Source: Duganella dendranthematis
GTDB lineage: Bacteria; Pseudomonadota; Gammaproteobacteria; Burkholderiales; Burkholderiaceae_D
Direction: 5' to 3'
Length of the DNA stretch: 64,000 nt
Assembly: GCF_012849375.1 (NCBI RefSeq)
Contig: NZ_CP051684.1
Location: forward strand, 806,001-870,000
In this document: positions 1-8,634 of the stretch, piece by piece
Layout of the letters: each line of letters starts with the position of its first letter
How positions within the stretch are numbered: the first letter of the stretch is position 1
The notes under the pieces: model-generated
Seen by the model: only the letters and a program-made list of their open reading frames with translations
Told to the model about the DNA's origin: nothing
The model's database searches: none
Made by a program: the position numbers and the translations under genes

Positions 1-999
1 ATTATGGTGCAGGCCGAGGTCGATCTGACGCGCCTGCGCCAGCCCGTTCATATCGCCCAGCACGCGCTTGACCACGTCGCCCAGGTTGACCGGCTCGGAC
101 TTGATCTCCTCGCTGGCGCCCTCCTGCCGCGCCAGCACCAGCAACTGCTCGACCAGCCGCGTGGCGCGCTCGATGCCGGCCGTCACGCGCGACACCGCCA
201 GCTTGCGCGACGCCTCATCCTGCGCGCGCTCCAGGCTCAACACCTGCAACTTGAGCGCCGCCAGCGGCGTGCGCAATTCGTGCGCGGCGTCGGCCACAAA
301 GTGCTGCTGGGCGTCAAACGCCGTCCTCACCCGCACAAACAGCAGATTGAGCTCCTGCACCAGCGGCAGCACCTCATCGGGCAAATCGTTTTCCGACACC
401 GGCGACAAATCCTCGGCCTGGCGCGCCGCCACCTGACGCTTGACGCGCGACACCGGCGCGAGCGAACCGGACACTACCCACCACACCACCAGCATCAGCA
501 CCGGCGCCATGACGGCGATCGGGCCGACCGTGCGCAAGGCCAGCGTACCGGCCATGCGCTGGCGCACCGCCATGTCCTGCGCGATCTGCACCGTCTGGTT
601 GGAAGTCTGCACCGAGAACACCCGGTAGGTGGTTTTGTTGACGCGGACGTTGGAGAAGCCCAGCACCGCCCGCTGCGGCAGCGCCGCGCGCGACAGCGAG
701 CGGAACACCTGCGCACCGTCCGGGGTCCACACCTGCACCACCAGATCGTCGTTTTCCGGATCGGCCGCCGTGTCGGCCGCCTTGTTGGTCAGGGTGGCGC
801 TGGAGCGCAGCGACATTGCCATCTGCTGCATGTGATAGTCGAAGATCTGGTCCGCGTCGCTCAGCGCGCTGCGGTAGGCGATCATCGCTTGCGCAAAGGC
901 CGCCATGGTGATGGCGGCCAGCAGGAACCACAGCAAACGGCCGCGCAGCGAGTGGGTCACCACCGGCACGCGCGGCAGCGGCGGCATCCTTACTTTCAT
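1..999 (-). CDS. Sensor histidine kinase, QseC/TctE-like (3' end outside window)
   Basis: The frame starts at an ATG at 999 that overlaps the stop of the upstream response regulator gene (ATGA), and it stays open for 333 codons to the window edge. Visible parts are a first membrane segment at about residues 21-40, a periplasmic stretch to about 155, a second membrane segment at about 157-180, a HAMP-like linker, and the dimerisation H-box with phospho-accepting His240 in HFVADAAHELRTPLA. The ATP-binding domain lies outside the window. This layout is that of inner-membrane kinases of the QseC/TctE family, which phosphorylate an OmpR-type partner, here almost certainly the regulator encoded just upstream. 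The ligand cannot be deduced. Confidence 0.93.
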   Translation of the reverse strand, partial: MKVRMPPLPRVPVVTHSLRGRLLWFLLAAITMAAFAQAMIAYRSALSDADQIFDYHMQQMAMSLRSSATLTNKAADTAADPENDDLVVQVWTPDGAQVFRSLSRAALPQRAVLGFSNVRVNKTTYRVFSVQTSNQTVQIAQDMAVRQRMAGTLALRTVGPIAVMAPVLMLVVWWVVSGSLAPVSRVKRQVAARQAEDLSPVSENDLPDEVLPLVQELNLLFVRVRTAFDAQQHFVADAAHELRTPLAALKLQVLSLERAQDEASRKLAVSRVTAGIERATRLVEQLLVLARQEGASEEIKSEPVNLGDVVKRVLGDMNGLAQARQIDLGLHHN

Positions 1000-1655
1000 A
1001 GTTTCGGCACCATGTACCCCAGGCCGCGCACGTTCTGGATCAGTTCCGCACCGAGTTTCTTGCGCAGGCCGTGGATGTAGACTTCCACCGCGTTGCTGTT
1101 GACTTCATCCTTCCAGCTGTACAGCTTTTCTTCCAACTGGTGGCGCGACAGCACGATGCCCGGCCGCGCGATCAGCGCCTCCAGCACCGCCCATTCGCGC
1201 GCCGACAGGCTGACCGGCTTGCCGTCGGCGATCACTTCGCGGGTTTGCGGATTGACGGTGACGTTGCCGTGCTCGAACACCGGCTCGGCGCGCCCGGCCG
1301 AACGGCGCAGCAGCGCACGGATGCGGGCCAGCAGCTCGTCCAGGTCGTACGGCTTGAGCACGTAATCGTCGGCGCCGGCGTCCAGACCGGCGATGCGCTG
1401 TTCCTTGGCGTCGCGCGCGGTGGCGATCAACACCGGGGTCAGCTCCTTGCGCAGGCGCATCGAGCGCAGCACTTCAAGACCGTCCTTGCGCGGCAGGCCC
1501 AGGTCCAGCAGCACCAGATCGTAGGTCTGGGTTTGCAGCGCGGTGTCGGCCATGGCGCCGTCCTTGACCCAGTCGACCGCGTAGTGCTCGGCCCGCAACA
1601 GGTCGAGCACTACCTCGCCGATCATCGTGTCGTCTTCTACCAGCAGAAGTCGCAT
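996..1655 (-). CDS. OmpR-family response regulator (QseB/TctD-like)
   Basis: A 219-residue protein with an N-terminal receiver domain (acidic pocket E7-D8-D9, phospho-acceptor Asp51 in VLLDLGLPRKDG) and a C-terminal winged-helix DNA-binding domain from about residue 125 (LSAREWAVLEALIARPG ... VYIHGLRKKLG). Length is typical of the family. It is translationally coupled to the downstream sensor kinase through a 4-base overlap, so both probably form one signalling pair. It follows the HtrA-type protease gene on the same strand, with 48 bases between. A role in envelope stress is possible from the neighbours but is inference. Confidence 0.95.
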   Translation of the reverse strand: MRLLLVEDDTMIGEVVLDLLRAEHYAVDWVKDGAMADTALQTQTYDLVLLDLGLPRKDGLEVLRSMRLRKELTPVLIATARDAKEQRIAGLDAGADDYVLKPYDLDELLARIRALLRRSAGRAEPVFEHGNVTVNPQTREVIADGKPVSLSAREWAVLEALIARPGIVLSRHQLEEKLYSWKDEVNSNAVEVYIHGLRKKLGAELIQNVRGLGYMVPKL

Positions 1656-1703
1656 GTTATTCCCTTTCTATTTTTGTTAAGCGTTCTGCCGATGCGAAGC
1701 ATC

Positions 1704-3200
1704 TTATCCCAGGCGCACCGGAATGAAGATTTTATCGTCACCGCGCTGGATCAGCAATGCCACCGACTTGGACGACTTGCCCACCACCTCGCGCACCTGG
1801 TCGACGCTGTTGACCGGACGACCGTTGACCGACAGCAGTACATCACCCGGCTGCACGCCGGCATCGGCCGCCGCGCCACCGGCATCCTGAATCAGCAGGC
1901 CGCCGGCGATGCCGGAATCACGGCGTTCAGCCGGTTCCAGCGGACGCAGCGATAGGCCCAGGCGCATCTTGGCGGTGGCCGGATCGCCAGCCGGCGCATC
2001 GGCCTTGGCCGTCTTGTCGGCGGCATTGCCCAGCGTCGCCGTCACCTGCAACGGCTTGCCCTGGCGCCAGATCTCCAGCGCGATCTTGTCGCCCGGCGTC
2101 GACAGGCCCACCACCGACGGCAGGTCGGCCGAACTGATGATCTTCTGGCCGTTGAGCGCGCGGATCACGTCGCCCGCCTTCAGGCCGGCCTTGTCCGCCG
2201 GGCCACCGCTCTCGACATTCGAGATCAGCGCGCCTTCCGGCGTCGCCAGGTTGAACGAATCGGCAAAGCCCTGATTCACTTCCTGCACCGTCACACCCAG
2301 CTTGGCGTGCACCACCTTGCCGGTGGAGACGATCTGGTTCTTGATCTTGTTGGCCACATCAATCGGGATGGCGAACGACAAGCCCTGGTAACCGCCGGTC
2401 TGGCTGTAGATCTGCGAGTTGATGCCGACCACCTCGCCGCGTGTGTTGAACAGCGGGCCGCCGGAGTTACCCGGATTGACGGCGACGTCGGTCTGGATGA
2501 ACGGCACATTACCGTCCGGCAGCGAGCGGCCCTTGGCGCTGACCACGCCGGCAGTCACAGTGTTATCCAGGCCGTATGGCGAACCGATCGCCAGCACCCA
2601 TTCACCGACTTTCAGGTCGTTGCCCTTGGCCAGTGGCACCACCGGCAAGTTCTTGGCGTCGATTTTCAGCACGGCGACGTCGCTTTGCGGATCGGAACCC
2701 AGCACCTTGGCGCGGAATTCGCGGCGGTCGGTCAGCTTGACCACCACCTCGCTGGCGTCACGCACCACGTGCGCATTGGTCAGGATGATGCCGTCCGGGC
2801 TGATGATGAAGCCGGAACCGAGGCCATGGGTCGGCGCCTGCTGGCGCTGCTGGCCACGCTGCTGGCCCTGGAAGCGGCGGAAGAATTCGTAGAACGGATC
2901 GTCCGCATACGGATCGTTACGGCCCTGCTGGGCGTCCGGATCGAAGGCGGTCTTGGTACTGCCGGTAACGTTGATGTTGACCACGGCCGGACCGTTCTGG
3001 GTGACGATGCTGCTGAAATCAGGCAGGGAGATGGCTGGCGCGCCGACCGGCGCAGGGGCGGCGCTGGTGGCGACGGCAGCGACCGGCACAGTGGCGGCGG
3101 CCACGGCGGCGCTCTGTTTGACTGCGACCGCACCGCCGACGCCGATCACGCCCAGCACGGCGACAGCGACGGCAGCGCGTTTCAAAGTAGTGGTGGACAT
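1704..3200 (-). CDS. Do/HtrA-family periplasmic serine protease with two PDZ domains
   Basis: A 498-residue DegP/DegQ/MucD-type protease that degrades or holds misfolded envelope proteins. A hydrophobic N-terminal segment (about residues 8-28) should export or anchor it. The trypsin-like domain carries the triad His144 (TNAHVV), Asp174 (SDVAVLKI) and Ser246 (NPGNSGGPL). Two PDZ domains follow (about 290-380 and 410-495). A Gln/Arg-rich loop (about 108-122) precedes the catalytic core, as the LA loop does in Do proteases. The start is supported by an AGGAGAA ribosome binding site just upstream of the ATG at 3200. The adjacent two-component system and the downstream small heat-shock gene suggest a stress-response neighbourhood. 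Confidence 0.96.
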   Translation of the reverse strand: MSTTTLKRAAVAVAVLGVIGVGGAVAVKQSAAVAAATVPVAAVATSAAPAPVGAPAISLPDFSSIVTQNGPAVVNINVTGSTKTAFDPDAQQGRNDPYADDPFYEFFRRFQGQQRGQQRQQAPTHGLGSGFIISPDGIILTNAHVVRDASEVVVKLTDRREFRAKVLGSDPQSDVAVLKIDAKNLPVVPLAKGNDLKVGEWVLAIGSPYGLDNTVTAGVVSAKGRSLPDGNVPFIQTDVAVNPGNSGGPLFNTRGEVVGINSQIYSQTGGYQGLSFAIPIDVANKIKNQIVSTGKVVHAKLGVTVQEVNQGFADSFNLATPEGALISNVESGGPADKAGLKAGDVIRALNGQKIISSADLPSVVGLSTPGDKIALEIWRQGKPLQVTATLGNAADKTAKADAPAGDPATAKMRLGLSLRPLEPAERRDSGIAGGLLIQDAGGAAADAGVQPGDVLLSVNGRPVNSVDQVREVVGKSSKSVALLIQRGDDKIFIPVRLG

Positions 3201-3289
3201 AACGGTTCTCCTAATGAGTGAAGACTTTAGATGTATCCAATATGACGCTAAAAACTTAGGCCCTACTTAACCAAAAAGCGGCCTAAAAC

Positions 3290-3318
3290 GCAAAACTGGC
3301 CGGATATACCGGCCAGTT
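3290..3318 (-). terminator. Rho-independent terminator of the Hsp20 gene
   Basis: A perfect 10-bp inverted repeat (AACTGGCCGG, loop of 5, CCGGCCAGTT; arms 3294-3303 and 3309-3318). Read on the minus strand it is followed by a T-rich run (TTTTGCGTTTT). It lies 24 bases past the Hsp20 stop codon and ahead of the HtrA gene promoter region, so it should separate the two stress genes transcriptionally. Confidence 0.8.
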
Positions 3319-3341
3319 GCAACTACTATATTAAAGCGGGA

Positions 3342-3797
3342 TTAAGCTGCTTGACGCTGCTCCAGCGAGGTGACGTTTTCGCCGCCGTCGATGATGATCT
3401 TGCGTGGTTTCAGCGCTTCCGGAATCTCACGCACCAGTTCAATGGTGAGCATGCCGTTGTCGAAGCTGGCGCCGGTCACTTTGACGTGGTTGGCCAGCTG
3501 GAAGCGCTGCTCGAAGTCACGGGCGGCGATGCCACGATGCAGATAGGTGCGCTCGGTGGCGTCCTTCTGTTTGCGGCCGACCACGGTCAGCGCATCGCGT
3601 TCAAAGGTGATGTCGATTTCCGAGCGGTCGAAGCCGGCCAGGGCCATGACGATGCGGTACTGGTCATCCGATACCAGCTCGATGTTGTATGGGGGATAGC
3701 TAGGGGTCTCGTTGCGTTGGGCGTCGTTCAGCAGTTGTGCCAGACGATCGAAACCGATGGCGGAACGGTACAGCGGGGCGAGGTCAAAAGTACGCAT
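3342..3797 (-). CDS. Hsp20/alpha-crystallin small heat-shock protein (IbpA-like)
   Basis: A 151-residue holdase chaperone that binds unfolding proteins until DnaK/ClpB can refold them. The start MRTFDLAPLYRS and the alpha-crystallin domain (about residues 35-130, with the GVLTIEL-type motif here as GMLTIELVREIP near the C-terminus) are typical of IbpA-like proteins. The ATG at 3797 is chosen because it has an AAGGA ribosome binding site 8 bases upstream. An in-frame TTG at 3815 is less likely. A sigma-32-like promoter lies about 90 bases upstream and a strong terminator follows the gene, so it is probably a single-gene heat-shock transcript. Confidence 0.95.
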   Translation of the reverse strand: MRTFDLAPLYRSAIGFDRLAQLLNDAQRNETPSYPPYNIELVSDDQYRIVMALAGFDRSEIDITFERDALTVVGRKQKDATERTYLHRGIAARDFEQRFQLANHVKVTGASFDNGMLTIELVREIPEALKPRKIIIDGGENVTSLEQRQAA

Positions 3798-3884
3798 GGT
3801 AGATATCCTTGTCAAAATAAGCGATATGGTTAAACGGGGAGCATCCCCTTCTCACGGTCCCCATCTGGGCAACCGCTGATTCCC

Positions 3885-3912
3885 ATATGCGTCGTGCTCC
3901 AGGGCTTTCAAG
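3885..3912 (-). promoter_or_regulatory. Sigma-32 (RpoH)-type promoter for the Hsp20 gene
   Basis: On the minus strand, CTTGAAA (3912-3906) is followed after 14 bases by CGCATAT (3891-3885). The RpoH consensus is CTTGAAA, 13-17 bases, CCCATNT: the -35 is a perfect match and the -10 differs at one position. Transcription would start near 3877, leaving a leader of about 80 bases before the ATG at 3797. Confidence 0.75.
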
Positions 3913-4022
3913 AGTTCTTGCGCGAATTTTTTTTCGCTGCATTGCGGCATGGGTTTTGCGAGATTTGCAAGTTAGGCGCGTGCTACACTCTTTCTCTTGT
4001 TCAACCGTTTTGCGTGACAACT

Positions 4023-5897
4023 ATGACCTTGACCCGTGCCGTACTTGCCGCCGTGCTGGCTACCGCCTTCAGCGCCCAGGCCGCTTCCGACCAGCCTTAT
4101 CCAGGCACCATCGTCCTCAAAGTGGACGCCACCAACACCGCCCAGCAAATTTTCCGCGTGCGCGAAAGCATCCCGGCCAAGGCCGGCAAGCTGACGCTGC
4201 TGTATCCGCAGTGGATTCCCGGCAATCACGGCCCGAGCGGCGCGCTGAACCAGTTCGCCGGCCTCAAGGTCAGCGCCAACGGCCAGCCGGTGGAATGGAC
4301 GCGCGACCCGGTCAATGTCTACGCCTTCCACGTCACGGTGCCGAAAGGCGCCAGCAGCGTCGACGTCGAATTCGAATACCTGTCGCCGGTGGAAGCCAAC
4401 CAGGGTCGCACCACCATGACCAACGACATCCTTGGCGTGCAATGGCAATCGGTGGCGCTGTATCCGGCCGGCTACGCCAGCAACAAGATCACCGTGCAAC
4501 CCAACCTGACCGTGCCGGCCGGCTGGCAGTTCGGCAGCGCGCTGGAGCAGCAGACTCGCACCGGCGACCAGATCGCCTTCAAGCCGACCGATCTGGAAAC
4601 CCTGGTCGATTCGCCGCTGTTCGCCGGCCGCTACTTCCGCCGCATCGACCTCGATCCGGGCGCGAAAATTCCGGTGCACCTGAACGTCGTGGCCGACTCG
4701 GCCGAGCAGCTGGACGCCACGCCGGAACAGATCGCGCCGCACCGCGAACTGATCCAGCAGGCCTACAAGCTGTTCAACTCGCAGCACTACAAGCACTACG
4801 ATTTCCTGTTCGCCATCAGCGACGAATTTGGCGGCATCGGCCGTGAACACCACCAGTCGAGCGAGAACGGCGTCAAGCTGGGCTACTTCGCCGAATGGAA
4901 GAAATACGAAGCGCGGCGCGAACTGCTGCCGCATGAATTTACGCATTCGTGGAACGGCAAGTTCCGCCGTCCGGCCGGCCAGGCCGTGGCCGACTTCAAC
5001 ACCCCGTTGCAGAACGAACTGCTGTGGGTGTACGAAGGCCAGACCCAGTACTGGGGCGCGGTACTGGCCGCGCGTTCGGGCCTGATCAAGCCGGAACACA
5101 CGCGTGACCTGATCGCCGCTACCGCCGCCCGCTACGACAACGTCAAGGGCCGTGACTGGCGCGCGGTGCAGGACACCGTCAACGACCCGATCATCAACGC
5201 CCGCCGTCCGCAAGGCTGGAACAACTGGCAGCGCGCCGAGGATTACTACTCGGAAGGCGAACTGATCTGGCTGGACGCCGACACCAAGATCCGCGAACTG
5301 TCGGGCGACAAGAAATCGCTGAACGACTTCGCCAAAGCCTTCTTCGGCGTGGATGATGGCGTCAACGTCGCCAAGCCGTACACCTTCGAGGACGTGGTCA
5401 AAGCCCTCAACGCCGTGCAGCCGTACGAGTGGGCCAAGTTCCTGCGCACCCGCCTGGACGGCCACGGCCCGGGCGCGCCGCTGGACGGCCTGACCCGCGC
5501 CGGCTGGAAACTGGCCTACAGCGACAAGCCGACCGAGTTCCTCAAGGCGCAGGAAGACCTGAGCAAATCGGCCAACTTCCAATACTCGCTGGGCTTCTCG
5601 GTCGGTGCGGACGGCAAGCTGGAAGCGTTCCAGTGGGATGGCGTCGGCTTCAAGGCCGGCCTGTCGGGCGGCACCACGCTGCTGGCCGTCAACGGCCGCG
5701 CCTACAAGGCGGAACTGCTGCGGGCGGCGGTGACGGCGGCCAAGGACGGCAAAGAGCCGATCAACCTGCTGGTCAAAAAAGGCAATCTGTACCAGACCGT
5801 CTCGCTCGACTACCACGGCGGCCTGAAGTACCCGCGCCTGGAACGCATCGAAGGCACGCCAGATCGCCTGGAAGCCATTCTGCAACCACTGAAGTAA
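4023..5897 (+). CDS. M61-family aminopeptidase (glycyl aminopeptidase-like) with PDZ domain
   Basis: A 624-residue zinc metallopeptidase. The ATG at 4023 gives a clean signal peptide (MTLTRAVLAAVLATAFSAQAA), so the protein is periplasmic or secreted. An M61 N-terminal beta domain is followed by the catalytic domain with the zinc motif HEFTH at residues 304-308 and a downstream glutamate in WVYEGQTQYWG, as in M61 enzymes. A C-terminal PDZ-like domain (about 525-600) completes the usual architecture. Family members release N-terminal Gly/Ala from peptides; the substrate here is unknown. The open frame extends upstream to 3894, but that part looks like leader sequence. A strong hairpin follows the stop. 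Confidence 0.93.
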   Translation: MTLTRAVLAAVLATAFSAQAASDQPYPGTIVLKVDATNTAQQIFRVRESIPAKAGKLTLLYPQWIPGNHGPSGALNQFAGLKVSANGQPVEWTRDPVNVYAFHVTVPKGASSVDVEFEYLSPVEANQGRTTMTNDILGVQWQSVALYPAGYASNKITVQPNLTVPAGWQFGSALEQQTRTGDQIAFKPTDLETLVDSPLFAGRYFRRIDLDPGAKIPVHLNVVADSAEQLDATPEQIAPHRELIQQAYKLFNSQHYKHYDFLFAISDEFGGIGREHHQSSENGVKLGYFAEWKKYEARRELLPHEFTHSWNGKFRRPAGQAVADFNTPLQNELLWVYEGQTQYWGAVLAARSGLIKPEHTRDLIAATAARYDNVKGRDWRAVQDTVNDPIINARRPQGWNNWQRAEDYYSEGELIWLDADTKIRELSGDKKSLNDFAKAFFGVDDGVNVAKPYTFEDVVKALNAVQPYEWAKFLRTRLDGHGPGAPLDGLTRAGWKLAYSDKPTEFLKAQEDLSKSANFQYSLGFSVGADGKLEAFQWDGVGFKAGLSGGTTLLAVNGRAYKAELLRAAVTAAKDGKEPINLLVKKGNLYQTVSLDYHGGLKYPRLERIEGTPDRLEAILQPLK

Positions 5898-5910
5898 GCG
5901 GCAAGCAGCA

Positions 5911-5937
5911 CGCCGCGCCGGTCTACGGGGCGCGGCG
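5911..5937. terminator. GC-rich hairpin after the M61 peptidase gene
   Basis: A 9-bp perfect inverted repeat (CGCCGCGCC at 5911-5919, GGCGCGGCG at 5929-5937) with a 9-base loop, 13 bases past the stop codon. There is no proper T-tract, so it may act as an imperfect terminator or 3' stabiliser. Confidence 0.5.
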
Positions 5938-5986
5938 TTATCGCGGGATGGATTATCGTTACAGAAAATCCATCCCGAGGACCACC

Positions 5987-6625
5987 ATGCTGACCCTGTA
6001 CACCTGGACCACGCCCAACGGCCGCAAAATCCCCATCATGCTGGAGGAACTGGGCCTGCAGTACACCATCAAGACCGTCAACATCGGCAAGGGCGAACAG
6101 TTCACGCCCGAGTTTCTGGCCATCTCCCCCAATAACAAAATCCCCGCCATCATCGATACCGATGTGGATGGCGGCACCGTCAGCATCTTCGAAAGCGGCG
6201 CCATTCTCACTTACCTGGCGGAGAAAACCGGCAAATTGCTGCCCGCCGCCGGTGCGGAGCGCTACAAGGTCCTGGAATGGCTGCACTGGCAAATCGGCGG
6301 CCTGGGTCCGATGCTGGGCCAGGTCGGCTTTTTCGCCATCCGCTCGGAAGAAAAATCCGCGCTGGCCATCAAGCATTTCGTCGAGGAAGCAGACCGGCTG
6401 CTGGGCGTGATGGACAAGCAACTGGCCGACAACGTCTATATCGCCGGCACGCACTACAGCATTGCCGACATCGCCTGCTATCCGTGGGCGGTCGGCGTGC
6501 TGGACAAGCTGAAGCCGGCGCTCGGCGACAAGCTGGACAGCAAGCCCAACCTGCGCCGCTGGCTGGATATGATTGGCGCCCGGCCGGCCGTGCAGCGCGG
6601 CATGGCGCTGCCGAAAGTGGACTAA
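5987..6625 (+). CDS. Glutathione S-transferase family protein (YfcG/YghU-like)
   Basis: A 212-residue cytosolic GST-fold protein. The N-terminal thioredoxin-like domain begins MLTLYTWTTPNGRKIPIMLE, where the TPNGRK motif is characteristic of the Nu-class disulfide-bond oxidoreductases YfcG/YghU, followed by the cis-proline NNKIPAI and the FESGAILTYLAEK glutathione-binding segment. The all-helical C-terminal domain ends with SKPNLRRWLDMIGARPAVQRG. The ATG at 5987 gives the standard family length; the open frame upstream is antisense/shadow coding. The likely activity is glutathione-dependent disulfide reduction rather than classical conjugation. Confidence 0.93.
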   Translation: MLTLYTWTTPNGRKIPIMLEELGLQYTIKTVNIGKGEQFTPEFLAISPNNKIPAIIDTDVDGGTVSIFESGAILTYLAEKTGKLLPAAGAERYKVLEWLHWQIGGLGPMLGQVGFFAIRSEEKSALAIKHFVEEADRLLGVMDKQLADNVYIAGTHYSIADIACYPWAVGVLDKLKPALGDKLDSKPNLRRWLDMIGARPAVQRGMALPKVD

Positions 6626-6652
6626 GCCGTTACTGGCGTGTATGCTCATCCT

Positions 6653-6991
6653 ATGACACAAGATACCGACATCCAACTCAGCGGCCCGTTCAAGGCCACC
6701 GACGGCTCCGGCCGTGCCCACGACGCCAGCGCGATTCGTATTTTTGATGAAGGCTATGGCGCCATCGACGTCTACGTCGACTTCAAAGCACCGATCAGCG
6801 GCCTGCACAAGGACAAGGCGCTGATCGGCGCCGTGGTGGCGCAACTGCGCACCGTCGGCTACAAAGGTCCGGACCTGACGGCTGGCGATCCGGTGTTGCA
6901 GGAGGGCCGGCTGCTGGTGCTGGAAGCGCCGGACGAGTTCACCGCCTTTGCCGTCAGCAAAGGCTGGAAAGACCTGTCGGAAGACTTCTAA
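6653..6991 (+). CDS. Small protein of unknown function
   Basis: A 112-residue acidic soluble protein ([18 protein letters not shown]...). No signal peptide, membrane segment or motif is recognised. It starts 27 bases after the GST gene in the same direction, so it may share that transcript. An alternative in-frame start 15 bases earlier exists but lacks a better ribosome binding site. It ends convergently with the hydrolase gene, sharing 4 bases. The third-position GC bias matches its neighbours, which supports real coding. Confidence 0.7.
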   Translation: MTQDTDIQLSGPFKATDGSGRAHDASAIRIFDEGYGAIDVYVDFKAPISGLHKDKALIGAVVAQLRTVGYKGPDLTAGDPVLQEGRLLVLEAPDEFTAFAVSKGWKDLSEDF

Positions 6992-7746
6992 AACAGATAG
7001 CGGTCGGCCCAGACCGCGATCACATTGGCCACATACACGGCGTCTTCACGCCGTGTCAGCAGATGGTCGGCGCTGTCCAGCGAGACAAAACTTTTCGGAT
7101 GCTTGGCGGCGGTGAAAATTTCCATCGCATTGCTGATGCCGACCGTGTCGTCGCCCGGCGCATGCATCACCAGCAAGGCCCGTCTCAGGGCCGCGATCTT
7201 CAATTTCAAATTGTGCCCGCCCGCATCTTCGACGAATTGCTGCTGGATGCGGAACGGCCTTCCGGCCAGCTGCACCAGCGCTTCGCCGTCGCGCGCGATC
7301 TCGTCCAGATGCTGGCTGAACATGCCGGTAACCGATACCGGATCGCTCGGCGCGGCAATCGTCACCACCGCCTTCACTTCCGGCATCTGATCAGCCGACG
7401 CCAGCACCGCCGCGCCGCCAAGGCTGTGGCCGATCAACAACTGCGGCGCCTGATAGGTCTGGCGCATGAAATCGGCCGCCGCCACCAGATCGGCCAGGTT
7501 GGACGAGAAGTTGGTGTTGGCGAACTCCCCTTCGCTGGCGCCCAAGCCGGTAAAGTCGAAACGCAGCACCGCGATGCCGTGTTCCGTCAGCGCCTGCGCC
7601 ACGCGGCTGGCGGCAAATACATCCTTGCCGCAGGTAAAACAGTGCGCGAACAGCGCATAGGCCTTGACCTCACCGTCCGGCCCATCCAGCCGCGCCGCCA
7701 GCTTGTGGCCATGTGCGCCGATAAATTCCTGTCGCTGTGATTGCAT
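6988..7746 (-). CDS. Alpha/beta hydrolase (the type often fused to OsmC)
   Basis: A 252-residue alpha/beta-hydrolase with oxyanion/strand motif [10 protein letters not shown] near residue 35, nucleophile elbow GHSLGG (Ser around 107), an acid residue in HAPGDDTVG, and a catalytic His in DSADHLL near the C-terminus. The HCFTCGKD segment is characteristic of the hydrolases that in many proteobacteria are fused to, or sit next to, an OsmC peroxiredoxin; no OsmC domain is present here. The substrate is unknown. It is separated by 27 bases from the thioredoxin-like gene on the same strand. Confidence 0.88.
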   Translation of the reverse strand: MQSQRQEFIGAHGHKLAARLDGPDGEVKAYALFAHCFTCGKDVFAASRVAQALTEHGIAVLRFDFTGLGASEGEFANTNFSSNLADLVAAADFMRQTYQAPQLLIGHSLGGAAVLASADQMPEVKAVVTIAAPSDPVSVTGMFSQHLDEIARDGEALVQLAGRPFRIQQQFVEDAGGHNLKLKIAALRRALLVMHAPGDDTVGISNAMEIFTAAKHPKSFVSLDSADHLLTRREDAVYVANVIAVWADRYLF

Positions 7747-7773
7747 CGCGTGTCCCGAAAAGAATGTCTGCGG

Positions 7774-8595
7774 CTATTTAACCAAACTTCCGCCGCCTTG
7801 TGTGCCCGTCTCGTCCAAACGATGGAGCAACGCCGCTTCCGACAATGGTCCCATGTGCTGATACACCAGCTTGCCGGAGGCATCGAAAAACAAGGTGGTG
7901 GGATAGCCCATGACCGAAAACCCGCGCGCGGTCGCCTGCGCCGGGTCCAGCAGCACGTTGTTCAGCGCCAGCCGTCCAGCCGCCAGGAATTGCTGGATCA
8001 CTTGCGGCGATTCACCTTGGTTGATGAACACAAAGTTCACATCCGGCCGCTGCGCCTGGACTTGCGCCATGGCTGGCATTTCCTTTTGACACGGCGGACA
8101 CCAGGTCGCCCAGAAATTGATGACGGTGGGTTTGCCGTGAAAATCCGACAGCGCCACCTGCTGGCCGTTCAGGCTCCGCAATGCGTTGCCGGGCATGCTG
8201 CCCTGCGCCGACGTGCTGGTAATCAGCAGCACCGTACCTGCCAGCCACAGCACGCTGGCTGCGCCAACCGTCACCGCCACGGCCTTGCGGATGGTGCGAT
8301 CACGCTGCCATATCACCAGCGCAACCACCCACGCGGCGATGACACCGCTTTGCGCATCCCAGCCGCCATCGCGGATGTCCAGAATGGTCAACAGATGACT
8401 CAGATACAAGGACTGGTAGCGCAGGACAAACGCCAGCCGCGCCACCAGCACCGCCACAATAAACATGATGGTGATCGACGTCTCGATCTTGCGCTCATTG
8501 CGGCGGTCGAAATAGCGGGCGATTGCAAAGCTGATCGTTACCACGATCAACAGCAACAGCGCGGTGTACGGCAGTAACAGCGGGCCTATCTTCAT
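7774..8595 (-). CDS. TlpA-like thiol-disulfide oxidoreductase with an N-terminal multi-pass membrane region
   Basis: A 273-residue protein from ATG 8595 (MKIGPLLLPYTALLLL). The first ~140 residues contain about four hydrophobic segments with charged loops resembling part of a prolipoprotein diacylglyceryl transferase-like membrane domain. The C-terminal ~130 residues are a TlpA/ResA thioredoxin domain with the redox site WCPPC in WATWCPPCQKEMPAM and the cis-Pro region VMGYPTTLFFD. The enzyme is expected to be tethered in the inner membrane with its active site in the periplasm, reducing or oxidising thiols, for example in cytochrome maturation. It lies 39 bases downstream of imuB, where a dnaE2 gene is often found. 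Confidence 0.88.
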   Translation of the reverse strand: MKIGPLLLPYTALLLLIVVTISFAIARYFDRRNERKIETSITIMFIVAVLVARLAFVLRYQSLYLSHLLTILDIRDGGWDAQSGVIAAWVVALVIWQRDRTIRKAVAVTVGAASVLWLAGTVLLITSTSAQGSMPGNALRSLNGQQVALSDFHGKPTVINFWATWCPPCQKEMPAMAQVQAQRPDVNFVFINQGESPQVIQQFLAAGRLALNNVLLDPAQATARGFSVMGYPTTLFFDASGKLVYQHMGPLSEAALLHRLDETGTQGGGSLVK

Positions 8596-8634
8596 GACGT
8601 CGATACGTGAAAGCAAAAAAGCGCATGATACGTC

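Noticed and set aside
3830..3870. RNA thermometer of the ROSE or fourU type before the Hsp20 gene
   Set aside because: Only a short GGGGATGCTCCCC hairpin and a TTTT are seen; they do not clearly pair with the ribosome binding site.
3972..5885. A 637-codon minus-strand frame opposite the M61 peptidase gene
   Set aside because: Shadow of the peptidase gene; no recognisable protein features.
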